Below, in pieces: positions 46,101-54,873 of a stretch of DNA of 64,000 nucleotides. Both the position numbers and the translations under genes were made by a program. The DNA is from Sphingobacteriaceae bacterium DW12 (lineage in GTDB: Bacteria; Bacteroidota; Bacteroidia; Sphingobacteriales; Sphingobacteriaceae). Positions within the stretch are counted from its first letter, which is position 1, and each line of letters opens with the position of its first letter. The notes beneath the pieces are model-generated. The model was given only the letters and a program-made list of their open reading frames with translations. It was not told the origin of the DNA and did no database searches. The DNA lies in assembly GCA_000783305.1 (NCBI GenBank), contig JROE01000001.1, positions 124,001 to 188,000 on the forward strand, written 5' to 3'.

Positions 46101-47486
46101 TTATCTCTCATTCTGTTCGTATCCACCTAGCGTTATGGCGTTGGATGGTATGGGCCACGTCCATTTTGCACTCCCTACGGGAAGTTGATACTCTTCATTT
46201 CCCAGTTTTCGACGGATGGAGGTCGCCGTCTCTGGTGTTTTGTTCAATCGGCGAAGCTCACTCCATCTCCGCCCTCTGAACACCAACTCTTTACGGCGTT
46301 CTACCCGTATTTTCTCCAATAGAGCCCCATTACTGATATCCGATGCTATTTTCGGAGCGTTGCCACTAGTATAGCGATGCGTATACAGTCGATTCAAATC
46401 CTCGATTGCTCCTTCCCGATTCCCGAGCCTCGTCCTGCTTTCGGCGCGGATCAGCAAAAGCTCAGCCGTGGTGATCCCACAGAAAAATCCATCCGGTTGT
46501 CCAAAATAGAGCGGTTTGGGCACTATACGGCTGCCATTGGTCGTAAAATATGCCCGCTTTCTCAAATCGGTGCTTTCATACATCCCATATAGCGTACTAT
46601 CTACCGTCAGCCGTGCATTGGCCAATATGGCCATATATCCCATAGAGCTATAGAATACAATTTCTGGATTGCCCTGCCCATAAAGCGGAAATGGAGATGC
46701 CAAGCCCACGTCTACCGTATTATAATCGATGAGGGCAGCATGTATCCTCAACGCACTATCCGCATAGATGGCCGCATTTTCGTATATTTCCATTTGATGG
46801 TATACCATGGCAAGTGCGCCAAGGGCAGCTACTTTAGAAGGCCTCGTATTCAATTCTGCCGTTAAGGGCAATAGCCCGTTGGCCTCTCGCAAATCGTCCA
46901 AGATAAATCGATAGGTGTCACCGACGGTAGCTCTCGGAAAATGTTTGTTGATATTTGGACTGGTGCGCAGGGGCATGCCTAAATCCTTATCGGCCGTTTT
47001 CGCATCGTATTGCTTGCAGAATAGCTGTGCTAACTTAAAATAGGTCAACGCCCGCAAAAAGTACCCCGACCCCAATACCGTATGATGAAAGCTAGCGTCC
47101 CTTGCTGGATATTCCATGTCCCGGACCCCCTCTATCACAAAGTTTGTCAGCAGGATCTTTTCAAATCCATTGTTCCAATCGATACTCCTAGATTCTTCAA
47201 ACACCTCATCCGCCCATACATAGGCATTTTTTTGTACGGGATCGGATAGTCCCTCCCATTGCGTCTGCGCGATATAGTAATCGTCGCTTCCCACTTCGCC
47301 CAATACCGGGTACATGTTGTTCATTTTGTTATGCTCCAGGATCATCTGATAATCCTTTAACGACACGGGAATTACCTGTGATTTGTCCCTTTTTTCCTCC
47401 AGATAGTCCTTCATACAGCCCGATAGGGCCATCGTCGTACCTACCATACAGAGATAGGTTATTATTTGTCTTTTCATAATGCTCAT
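46101..47486 (-). CDS. SusD/RagB-family nutrient-binding lipoprotein
   Basis: A 461-residue surface lipoprotein that lids the SusC channel and captures substrate. The start at 47486 (MSIMKRQIITYL) overlaps the susC stop as ATGA, giving translational coupling; M4 is also possible, and a longer in-frame start at 47576 lies inside susC. The lipobox is LSGC at about residue 20, followed by MKDYLEEKRDKSQ. SusD signatures include ALTYFKLAQLFCKQYD and the closing RRWSELRRLNKTPE. The paired operon suggests import of peptides or sugars; TlpA in front favours redox-linked proteins over glycans. Confidence 0.93.
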   Translation of the reverse strand: MSIMKRQIITYLCMVGTTMALSGCMKDYLEEKRDKSQVIPVSLKDYQMILEHNKMNNMYPVLGEVGSDDYYIAQTQWEGLSDPVQKNAYVWADEVFEESRSIDWNNGFEKILLTNFVIEGVRDMEYPARDASFHHTVLGSGYFLRALTYFKLAQLFCKQYDAKTADKDLGMPLRTSPNINKHFPRATVGDTYRFILDDLREANGLLPLTAELNTRPSKVAALGALAMVYHQMEIYENAAIYADSALRIHAALIDYNTVDVGLASPFPLYGQGNPEIVFYSSMGYMAILANARLTVDSTLYGMYESTDLRKRAYFTTNGSRIVPKPLYFGQPDGFFCGITTAELLLIRAESRTRLGNREGAIEDLNRLYTHRYTSGNAPKIASDISNGALLEKIRVERRKELVFRGRRWSELRRLNKTPETATSIRRKLGNEEYQLPVGSAKWTWPIPSNAITLGGYEQNER

Positions 47487-50400
47487 AACTGAATCTGTAA
47501 TCCGATTGAAAATTGAATTGGACGTGGGTACAATGCTCGGACATCCGGATCGATGGCTTGACGGGTTCTTTTCCAAAGGATACCCACGTTCTTGGCGTAT
47601 CCCACAAACTGTAATTGACTGATGCCTAGGCGTCCCAGATAGCGACTGGGTATCCGATAGGCTATATTGATGTCCTGCAGCCTGATATGGTCGCTGCTTT
47701 CTACTGCCGCTTCACTATAGATATAGGCTTGGTCTCGTCGAGTATTGCTTGCCGATGGCATAGAAGGGACATCGGTGTACCTTTCGTCACCCGGCTGTTG
47801 CCATCTGGATAGGTATTCGATATTCGTGGTCTTTGTATTGCCAAATAGACTGCCGTAGTTCAAGCTTTCTCGCCGAAATACGGCACCGAATTTAAAGGTC
47901 ACGTTCATATCCAAGGTCAAGCTGCCCCACTGCACGGTATTGCGTACCGCTCCAATATGTGTAGGCATGGTTACTCCGGATCGCAGCAGGTCGTCCACGG
48001 TCAGTTCGTTGAAAAAGCGGTTATAATCCATACCTAATGTACCATCCACCATGACCAATGGTGCACCAGTACCGGGATCCAATCCATACCACGGCAGGGC
48101 ATACACTTGATCGATTGGGTTCCCGACCAACAATGGTCGGGAGGCGACCGAGCCAAATAGATCTACACCCTTGGGGGCGGCCGGATTGTGGAAGTTGGTA
48201 ACTTTATTGTTCACGATATTCAATATGTAGTGGGTATCCCACTTGACCCGCCCACGGGTGTGGGCAACCCGTAGCGCTATATCTAGGCCTTTGGTCATCA
48301 GATCGGCATAGTTCCGTCGATTGTCCAGATTGTAACCAATTACGGCCGGTATTATCCCTACCGTAGGGTCAAATACATCTTCCCCGATCAAGTCCTTCGC
48401 TTTCTTTTGGTACCACTCAAGGCTCAAAGCAAGTCTATTTTTCAAGATAGCGATATCGGCCCCTAGATTGATGGTGTTGATCTGCTCCCAACTCAGGTCG
48501 GGATTGCCCACACTGCCCAATAGGGCCATTGGCATACCCGTAGTCGCGTTGTTGAAGCCATAGGACACATATGGAGTTGCTGATAGCGAGCTCACGATAT
48601 TGCCATTGGCTCCATAGGTAGCCCGTAGCTTGACCCTATCGACCCAATCGATCTGAAAAAACGATTCTTCGGCCAGGTTCCATGCGAGGCCCGAAGACCA
48701 TAGTGGCACCCCCTTTTGATTGAAATCCACACCGAAGATATTGGAGGCATCCCATCTGATACTGGCCGAGGCGAGGTATCTACGGTCAAAGGAATAGCCC
48801 ATATTGGCATAATAGGATACGAATCGATCCGTGACAGACCTGCCCGCGGTATTTCCCGTATTGATGAGGCTTGCACTCTGTCTCGGTCTTGTCGGGTAGC
48901 CCGATGTAAAATCCATGCGATCGATATGCGTGAGCACATCATCGTCATAGCCATACAACCGGGACGAACCCAAGCCCACATTCCGCTCTTGTCGGATTTC
49001 GAATCCCGCCAGTCCATTCAGGCTGTGCTTAGACCAGTCCTTTGTGTAGCTTAGTTGGGCCCTACCATAATGAGCCTGCAACGTACTGGATGATCGATCC
49101 AGTATACCCCCTTCCGGAACGATCTGTCTGCCATCCAATTGCGTAAACTGATTGACCAAATGCCTCACGTAGTAACTGTCCGCAAGGTAATGCTGCCTAT
49201 CGTTGGAAATGGAATTCTGGTACTGGTGCCGTGCCTCCACCTTTAGTCCCGCCACGACCTTGTACTCGACATGGGTATTCAGGCGTACCTCTTGACTCGT
49301 CGACGTATTGTCCACCAATCCGAGCTCCTCTAGCGGTCTATATTGCCAATCCAGCAAACCATCTTGTAGGGCCCGCTCGGTATAGGTTATCCTGTTGTTC
49401 TTCACTAGCGGCAGCGCATCCCCATTTTTATCGGCTAGTCGGCCATAGACATAAGGATCCGTCATGCTTGCCGGGGACAGGGACGTGAGGCCGATTCCGT
49501 TGGCTTGGCCTTTGGTCAAAGCGTAGTGGAATGCCGCCCCGACGGTAAGCCGATCCGTGGGCCTAAAATCCATCTTGCTACTCGTCGTTAACCGACTAGA
49601 TCGATTGCCGACAAGCGGGCCTTGATCCCGATCGAATCCACCAGAGAGGTAGTAGGAATAACGATCGCTGCCTCCCCGAGCACTCAGCGCATATTGCTGG
49701 CTTATCTTGCTCCTGTAGAGATATCGTGCGGCCTCTTCCCTAATATCCCCTTCTTTCAGATTGGCCAGCATCTGCTCCGCCTGGACCTCATCAATACGGC
49801 CTTCGCTCTGGGCAATCAGCACTTCTACCGCCGGAGGTAAGGCTGTCCAATCGTTTTTTTGATATCTACCCATCTCAAACAGCTTTCTTTCCAATTCTAT
49901 TGCCTCTGTCGGTGGGAGAAATATCCGCGAGTATAACAAATCCGGCTTTTGGGCTATGGTGGTATTCAACACGCCTTCCAACCTCGTCTTAGATTGCCCG
50001 GCTCCGTTTTTGGTATTGATCACGATCACGCCATTCCCTGCCCTAGCTCCCCATATGGAAGCTGCGGCCGCGTCTTTCAATATCGTTATGTTCAATACGT
50101 CATTGGGATTGATATTCCGGATATCGCCTTCATATGGGAAGTTATCTACCACTATCAGTGGCTCCGTGGTGCCCCTGATGGTGCCGATGCCCCTTACCCT
50201 TAGGTTGACATTCGAAGAAGGCTCCCCTCGCGAAGAGGTAGAAGGGAGTTCAAATGCTACGCCATTGGCCACACCTTCTAGTCTACTGAGTATATCTTGG
50301 CCAAAACTACGTTGGATCAGCTTTTGGTCGATGCTCGTAAACGAGCCTGTAGACCTTTCTTTAGGAAGGGTTTGATACCCTGTGTACACCATTACCTCCT

Positions 50401-50698
50401 CTATCTCATGCATAGCAGGCCTGAGGTGTATGGTCTTCGTCCCGTTGCGCTCGGTGAGTATTATCTTCACGCGATGATAGCCAACAGCATGCACCGACAG
50501 CGTATCCGGAAGGGTATTTACAGCTATTGAAAACCTTCCCGTCTCATCTGTCATTGCTTCGGTGCCACTGCTGAGCATCTTGAGTGAGGCAAAAGCAATC
50601 GGATTTGAACTTTCAGATGATATGACAACACCATTTATCTGTGCATCAGCTATTATATGGTTAATCAATAGCAGCATTAAAAAGACAGCGTACTTCAT
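47483..50698 (-). CDS. SusC/RagA-family TonB-linked outer-membrane transporter
   Basis: A 1071-residue TonB-dependent transporter. I chose the start at 50698 (MKYAVFLMLLLINHIIADAQ), which begins a signal peptide and overlaps the tlpA stop as ATGA; the open frame runs to 50920 but that part is inside tlpA. Domains: carboxypeptidase-regulatory-like (INGVVISSESSNPIAFASLK, about 21-105), plug with GVANGVAFELPSTSSRGEPS and NVLNITILKDAAAASIWGAR, then the barrel ending RPIQFSIGLQIQL. No FecR/sigma pair is adjacent in the window, so control must come from elsewhere or from the unusual leader. Confidence 0.95.
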   Translation of the reverse strand: MKYAVFLMLLLINHIIADAQINGVVISSESSNPIAFASLKMLSSGTEAMTDETGRFSIAVNTLPDTLSVHAVGYHRVKIILTERNGTKTIHLRPAMHEIEEVMVYTGYQTLPKERSTGSFTSIDQKLIQRSFGQDILSRLEGVANGVAFELPSTSSRGEPSSNVNLRVRGIGTIRGTTEPLIVVDNFPYEGDIRNINPNDVLNITILKDAAAASIWGARAGNGVIVINTKNGAGQSKTRLEGVLNTTIAQKPDLLYSRIFLPPTEAIELERKLFEMGRYQKNDWTALPPAVEVLIAQSEGRIDEVQAEQMLANLKEGDIREEAARYLYRSKISQQYALSARGGSDRYSYYLSGGFDRDQGPLVGNRSSRLTTSSKMDFRPTDRLTVGAAFHYALTKGQANGIGLTSLSPASMTDPYVYGRLADKNGDALPLVKNNRITYTERALQDGLLDWQYRPLEELGLVDNTSTSQEVRLNTHVEYKVVAGLKVEARHQYQNSISNDRQHYLADSYYVRHLVNQFTQLDGRQIVPEGGILDRSSSTLQAHYGRAQLSYTKDWSKHSLNGLAGFEIRQERNVGLGSSRLYGYDDDVLTHIDRMDFTSGYPTRPRQSASLINTGNTAGRSVTDRFVSYYANMGYSFDRRYLASASIRWDASNIFGVDFNQKGVPLWSSGLAWNLAEESFFQIDWVDRVKLRATYGANGNIVSSLSATPYVSYGFNNATTGMPMALLGSVGNPDLSWEQINTINLGADIAILKNRLALSLEWYQKKAKDLIGEDVFDPTVGIIPAVIGYNLDNRRNYADLMTKGLDIALRVAHTRGRVKWDTHYILNIVNNKVTNFHNPAAPKGVDLFGSVASRPLLVGNPIDQVYALPWYGLDPGTGAPLVMVDGTLGMDYNRFFNELTVDDLLRSGVTMPTHIGAVRNTVQWGSLTLDMNVTFKFGAVFRRESLNYGSLFGNTKTTNIEYLSRWQQPGDERYTDVPSMPSASNTRRDQAYIYSEAAVESSDHIRLQDINIAYRIPSRYLGRLGISQLQFVGYAKNVGILWKRTRQAIDPDVRALYPRPIQFSIGLQIQL

Positions 50699-51336
50699 TC
50701 GGCACCCCTCCTTCCATGCGTCCATTCCATATTGATAGGGATATGCTCCGTGTGGCCTTTTAGGATATTTAAGATATCCATGGCTCCATAGTCCTGTGTC
50801 CCTGTAATGGTCAATAATCTGTTGTCGTATATCCAGACCAACCGACTGACGACATCCCGATCGAAAAAGAGGTCGTTCAACATATAGGCATCTTCTCCTA
50901 CTATCGATGAGCACACCCAATCCCTTTTTTTCATAAATGGATCAGCTTTGTAGGCATGATCGATATGGACAGCCAAAAAGCCCACTTGCTGTTCCATGGA
51001 TTGGCTAATTCCCTCCCATTTGTCGATGGACTTGACACATGGTGCGCACCATGTCGCCCAGAAGTCCAATACGATCAGTTTTTTGTGGCGGTAGTCGTTC
51101 AGGGTGACCACTTCCTTACCCGCTGGGTGATTCACCACCTGCAAGGGCATGTGCCACAGCGCTTCCGGAATGGTATCCCCAATCTGCAATGGCCAGATAG
51201 CCATAGGCCCATTCGCTGCCCGTTGGTTGCCGGGCAGCTCCTGAGCTGAAACATTGAACATAAACACTATCGTAAACAGCTGTACCAACACCATCAGCCA
51301 TCTGCTATAAGCGATCAGCTTTTTCCTATACGTCAT
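50695..51336 (-). CDS. TlpA-like exported thioredoxin-fold protein
   Basis: A 213-residue thiol-disulfide protein. WATWCAPC at about 120-127 is the redox motif, preceded by VVTLNDYRHKKLIVLDF and followed by the usual GFLAVHIDHA strand. A signal or anchor segment (WLMVLVQLFTIVFMFNVSAQ) ends near residue 32. The start is uncertain: 51336 or 51294 both give a good signal peptide. The same frame stays open up to 53151, but that upstream part is repeat-derived. It is the first recognisable gene of the tlpA-susC-susD operon. Confidence 0.85.
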   Translation of the reverse strand: MTYRKKLIAYSRWLMVLVQLFTIVFMFNVSAQELPGNQRAANGPMAIWPLQIGDTIPEALWHMPLQVVNHPAGKEVVTLNDYRHKKLIVLDFWATWCAPCVKSIDKWEGISQSMEQQVGFLAVHIDHAYKADPFMKKRDWVCSSIVGEDAYMLNDLFFDRDVVSRLVWIYDNRLLTITGTQDYGAMDILNILKGHTEHIPINMEWTHGRRGAE

Positions 51337-51355
51337 CAGCTTCTTTATCCTTATC
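51293..51355 (-). repeat. 21-bp direct repeat, three units, spanning the tlpA start
   Basis: Units begin with ATCAGC (plus strand) at 51293, 51314 and 51335, exactly 21 bp apart. On the coding strand they give a seven-residue pattern KKLMTYR, KKLIAYS, RWLMVLV, and so build the basic start of the signal peptide itself. Confidence 0.8.
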
Positions 51356-51443
51356 CCAAGCAGCAAGCCCGCCATCATCATTCTTAATGTAAAACTTCTC
51401 TTATCACTAGACAAACCATTAGTTTCTTGACCATTAACAGAAA

Positions 51444-51548
51444 GTATCAATTTCTTGCAGCATGCGATCAGTAATTTGCAGTACACTATCCGGCATCTGC
51501 TTTGCGCGATCAGTACTTTGCAATAGATGATCAAGATTTTGCGATAGG
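51444..51548 (-). repeat. 21-bp direct repeat, five units
   Basis: Units begin at 51444, 51465, 51486, 51507 and 51528, with shared ATCAGTA and TTTGCA elements at fixed positions. The coding strand reads as a heptad-like pattern (CKVLIAQ, CKLLIAC, CKKLILS). Confidence 0.8.
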
Positions 51549-52174
51549 CACCCAGCAGCAAGCCGTAGACCTTGGGCATTCTTCGTTTGAGCGTAGGCAA
51601 TAGGCGGCGTACCATAGCCTTTATACCATTTCCTGTCCTCCGAAGCCTATAAGCGATATGCCACTGACCATTCCTGATAAGCCTTTTCTCATAATTCTCA
51701 ATCGACTTGGCGTCCCGATTACCTAGGCTATTACAATCTACCTCTCTCTTTAATGACCTTGGGCGATATCGCATTAAGAAATTGTGATGGAAGCCCCTGA
51801 AAGTAAAACTATGACACCTATGTTCGCAGTCACTATCCTCCAATCTACCTTGGGCTATTTGCCACAAATTACAACCTCGTTGAATTAAGCCATTTAGAGC
51901 CCTTTTAAGCGATGATAAAACTCCATGCAACATCAACCTCGCTCGCTGTAACACAGCGCCGCAAATCACCTGTAAATGCGTCGGTTTCAAAAGTATTATC
52001 CTACCTCCCTTTACAGGATTATTTTTTCCCTCATTGCGAGAAGGTACGACGTAATCCCTGACCTTCGTCTCTGCAACAGAAGCTTCTCTATCCTCCGGCA
52101 GCCAAGATAGCGCAGTATGCTCCTTGATACCCATCTTATCCACAATCCACTTACCAGCAGCTCGTAGATGTCCG

Positions 52175-52251
52175 GTACCTCTTTGGTAGCTCTTTAGTAC
52201 CTTCTTGGTGAATCTCCAGTACCTCTGCAGTACCTTTTCGGTACCTTTCCC
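52175..52251 (-). repeat. 11-bp direct repeat, seven units of GTACCTCTTTG type
   Basis: Seven consecutive 11-bp units in perfect phase at 52175, 52186, 52197, 52208, 52219, 52230 and 52241, most starting GTACCT. More diverged 11-bp units starting GT or GG continue to about 52306. Confidence 0.88.
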
Positions 52252-52363
52252 GTGAACTAACCGTACACCCTTGGTGTATCCTTGGTGGACTATCGGTAGG
52301 TTTGTCCTATACTCATCGGAGGCTTGTTGCAGGCTCAAACCAGTGTATAGATAGTCTATAGAA

Positions 52364-52462
52364 AGGCTCATCCTATAGTCATCGTAGGCTTGAGCTAGGC
52401 TCATCCTATAGTCATCGCAGGCTTGAGCAAGGCTTATCCTATAGTCATCGCAGGCTTGAGCT
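52364..52462 (-). repeat. 33-bp direct repeat, three near-identical units (each 3 x 11 bp)
   Basis: Units at 52364, 52397 and 52430 differ at very few positions; each splits into 11-bp subunits AGGCTCATCCT, ATAGTCATCGT and AGGCTTGAGCT. Partial units flank both sides. Translated on the minus strand they give SLAQACDDYRI-type 11-residue repeats. Confidence 0.92.
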
Positions 52463-52531
52463 AGGCTCACCCCTATTTTTCCTCTCTTTTTCGGACATTC
52501 TTCGGAAGTTATTCGCCCCCGCTTCGGAGCT

Positions 52532-52575
52532 TTACTACCTTCCGACCACCTTATTACTACCTTATCCTCACCTTT
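52532..52575 (-). repeat. 11-bp direct repeat, four units with ACCTT in phase
   Basis: Units TTACTACCTTC, CGACCACCTTA, TTACTACCTTA and TCCTCACCTTT follow each other exactly 11 bp apart; taken in pairs they are a 22-bp repeat. Confidence 0.8.
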
Positions 52576-52692
52576 ATCGTGGTGACGAGGTAATGATTTG
52601 GTTATGCAAAGGTTAAGCTGAGGTGGTCGAGCACCGAATAATGGACGAACAAAGGGCGAAGTTGGTAGGAAAGCAAATTGTCCCAGTCCCTT

Positions 52693-52835
52693 ATTGTTTG
52701 TTTGGGGTTCTTTTGCTGTTCCTTTACCATTTGTCTGCCCTTTCTTTAGCCTTTCTAGGGTATTTGTTCGGTCTTTGTTCACTCCTTCTTCGAATCGGCT
52801 TCGAGTCGGCTTCGAATCGGCTTCGAGAATTGCTG
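52693..52835 (-). repeat. 11-bp direct repeat, thirteen units
   Basis: From 52693 the sequence divides into thirteen 11-bp units, drifting from T-rich (GGTATTTGTTC, GGTCTTTGTTC) into near-identical GAATCGGCTTC, GAGTCGGCTTC, GAATCGGCTTC at 52792-52824. Phase is kept throughout. Confidence 0.85.
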
Positions 52836-53151
52836 GGTGGCGCTTTGGTAAAGAATCACAGCACACTCGAACGAATACCGAAGCTGTCCAAAACTTCTCC
52901 CGACCATGGTCAGGAGAAATGGCAAAGCCCTTCCACGGGATTACCGAAGAAAGGGTGTGTGCTATTGTCTTGATATACCGTTGAAAGTGGACGGCAATCT
53001 GTTTATGTCGATGTTGGACCGTGTCCAGCATTGGCAAAATATGTGGTAGTAATCGGTATTCTTTGCCCTTGGTTATGGACAAAGCAATCCCGATGGAGCA
53101 GATTTGCTTCATAATATTTGGTTTAATGGCGGTAATCTTGCTGGATAGCAT

Positions 53152-53978
53152 CTACTCCCTACCATTATCAATAATTGGTTAATTAAAAAACCAAACCTCC
53201 CTTTTAAGAAAATACACGAAATAGTATGTAATGCTCTTGCTTTAGTGGAAAAATCGATATACCTTTAGAATGCAAACTATAAAGTGTGTCGAGAATCGAC
53301 TGAAAGGAAGCTAAGAGCTCTTCAAAAATACGGGAAGTTGGCATACAGGAAAATTAAAGGATAGGTAGACTAACATATAAGTTCTTCGAACGTGGTTCGC
53401 TGTCACAAGATATGGATTACGTCTTGAGAGCTGTTCTCTGCAAAAGAGACAAGCTACCCTCCTTTTGTTTTGCCCGTAATGAGGAAGGGGTACTTTATTC
53501 TGGCGGCACGATTACGTTCTTTACGAGTAATGAAAGGGAAAACCAATGACCGCGATCTTGGATCGAGTCTGAGGGTTTCTTTTGGATGGTTAATGTAATC
53601 GTTCTCATAATTTAGTTTATGTAGAACGATGTAAACTAGTGGATTGGGCTCCTTAGATAGCTAAGCACGGAGCAGCTTCACACTTTGAAACCAGGGAGGA
53701 CAAGTCCCCCATCTTCACATCTATAACTAGATTTTGAAAATGTTTCGCCAAAGCTAACGTGAAGCCGCCCACATGCCGCATATGTCAAAAGTATCAAAAC
53801 TTTTTAATCATACAATAGCATGGAGCGATTTCCACGATTCTCTCGGCGAAAAATTTTGTCCTTTTTTGGTTTCGAGAAAACATCGTTCATCAAGGCAAAA
53901 TGCCATGATTTTCAAATCGCTTAAACAAAGATAAATAAAATTACTAGCAATAACTAGTAAAATAACAAAAAATAATTT
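53152..53978. other. Region between the SusCD leader and the accessory island
   Basis: 827 nt without a gene I can support. The left part should carry the promoter of the tlpA-susC-susD transcript, but no consensus pair is clear. Base composition falls from mixed to AT-rich toward the right, and several short broken frames suggest old gene or element debris. No integrase, direct repeat or tRNA end is seen that would mark an island border. Confidence 0.5.
53941..53960. promoter_or_regulatory. Palindromic operator candidate before the first XRE gene
   Basis: Perfect 7-bp arms TTACTAG and CTAGTAA with a 6-bp spacer, 18 nt before the ATG at 53979. Position and size suit self-repression by the dimeric XRE protein. 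Confidence 0.65.
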
Positions 53979-54221
53979 ATGGCCTTGACCAAAACTGCTT
54001 TAGAATTATATATAGTTGAAATTGTCAAAAGCAAACGCAAGCAACTAAAATTGAGTCAAGAAGATATTTCTAAGAGATTAGAAGTAACTGTCGGATATAT
54101 AGGGCAAATAGAAAGTAAAAAGCTTAAGAGGATGTATTCTTATGACCAACTGAATAAGCTCTCCATGATATTAGAATGTAGTCCCAAGGACTTTATGCCT
54201 GAAAAGGCAATTGAAAAGTGA
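53979..54221 (+). CDS. XRE-family regulator
   Basis: An 80-residue helix-turn-helix protein (HTH at about 25-44, LSQEDISKRLEVTVGYIGQI). The remaining helices match Cro/CI-type repressors. It leads a same-strand set with a small membrane protein, an 82-residue protein and a UvrD-like helicase; a palindrome just upstream is its likely site. Such regulators often silence defence genes. Confidence 0.85.
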   Translation: MALTKTALELYIVEIVKSKRKQLKLSQEDISKRLEVTVGYIGQIESKKLKRMYSYDQLNKLSMILECSPKDFMPEKAIEK

Positions 54222-54228
54222 TAAGTAA

Positions 54229-54564
54229 ATGTCTATAGTAAAAGAACCTTTATATTTAAAAAAGTCCATAAAAATATTTAGATTTTATACCATTACGTTG
54301 GTAGTTTTAATTCTTACAAATATATTATTACGACCGCTACGTGACGACTACTTAATACTTATTGAAGCACTAGTATTATTACCCGTATTAATTGTATTCG
54401 TATTAGCGCCTATAGGCTTATACTATAACTGGAGAAGTTATAAAGCTAAAGAGGAACCTATAAAAAAGAGGACAATCTTTTTCATGGGACATGTATTTTT
54501 CTGCACCATAGTTGTTTTAATTATCCTGGGAGTAGCGAAGGATTTATCTTCAATAAATTTCTAG
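54229..54564 (+). CDS. Small membrane protein, 111 aa
   Basis: A 111-residue protein with three probable helices at about 19-36, 42-66 and 84-104 and basic loops (WRSYKAKEEPIKKR). No family recognised. It begins 7 nt after the XRE stop and its own TAG is followed at once by the GTG of the next frame, so the set is probably translated from one mRNA. A membrane part beside a helicase could be an effector, but this is a guess. Confidence 0.7.
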   Translation: MSIVKEPLYLKKSIKIFRFYTITLVVLILTNILLRPLRDDYLILIEALVLLPVLIVFVLAPIGLYYNWRSYKAKEEPIKKRTIFFMGHVFFCTIVVLIILGVAKDLSSINF

Positions 54565-54813
54565 GTGAAAATTGAAACCACATTAAATCAGCTTTATAAA
54601 AAAACCATTATACGACCTTAAAGTCACAGATAGGAAAAGCTTCATCCAGTTTTTAGAGGAACTAGATTTATTTTGCATTCGCTAGATAGTTTTGATAGAC
54701 AGAAGGAAATTCGATTGCGGGCAATAACATTTATCTACAAACCTGATTATAAATCGTCAACGGAAGGCGGATGTAATACGCTCTTCAACCAAATTTTAAA
54801 AGCTGCCTTCTAA
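54565..54813 (+). CDS. Small protein of 82 aa with GTG start
   Basis: An open frame that begins with GTG immediately after the TAG of the membrane-protein gene (TAGGTG) and runs 82 codons. It starts MKIETTLNQLYKKPLYDLKV and ends NTLFNQILKAAF. Composition is protein-like (TDRKSFIQFLEETRF), helical and charged. It shares the frame of the upstream gene, so readthrough could also fuse the two. No family known. Either a real small gene or a remnant; tight spacing favours a gene. Confidence 0.5.
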
Positions 54814-54873
54814 ACTATACAAAATCGAAAAAGACATGACTAGAAAAGGTCAAAAATCTAAGCAACTTAATTA

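Larger units (their letters stand above)
51337..53151 (-). other. Repeat-built 1.8-kb leader, stop-free in the tlpA frame
   Basis: 605 codons upstream of tlpA run without a stop in the tlpA frame. The translation is Lys/Arg/His/Cys-rich and unlike any family I know. Several blocks are tandem direct repeats with units of 11 bp, or 33 and 22 bp made of 11-bp subunits, and others of 21 bp. Because an 11-bp period rotates the reading frame, repeats of stop-free units keep all frames open, which can explain the long frame without coding. An alternative is a real fast-evolving polypeptide beginning at 53151 or 53112 (MKQICSIGIALS). I treat it as leader DNA or RNA with an open question over translation. 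Confidence 0.6.

Noticed and set aside
52175..52462. CRISPR array
   Set aside because: Repeats are contiguous without unique spacers, units are 11 or 33 bp, and no cas gene is near.
50695..53151. A single 818-residue TlpA protein
   Set aside because: Only the last 213 residues look like a real exported thioredoxin with its own signal peptide. The upstream translation is repeat-derived, basic and without family, so I annotate tlpA from 51336 and treat the rest as a leader, leaving translation open.
53152..53940. Degraded insertion sequence at the island border
   Set aside because: No transposase motif, terminal inverted repeats or target duplication could be found by eye; the stretch is left as unexplained.
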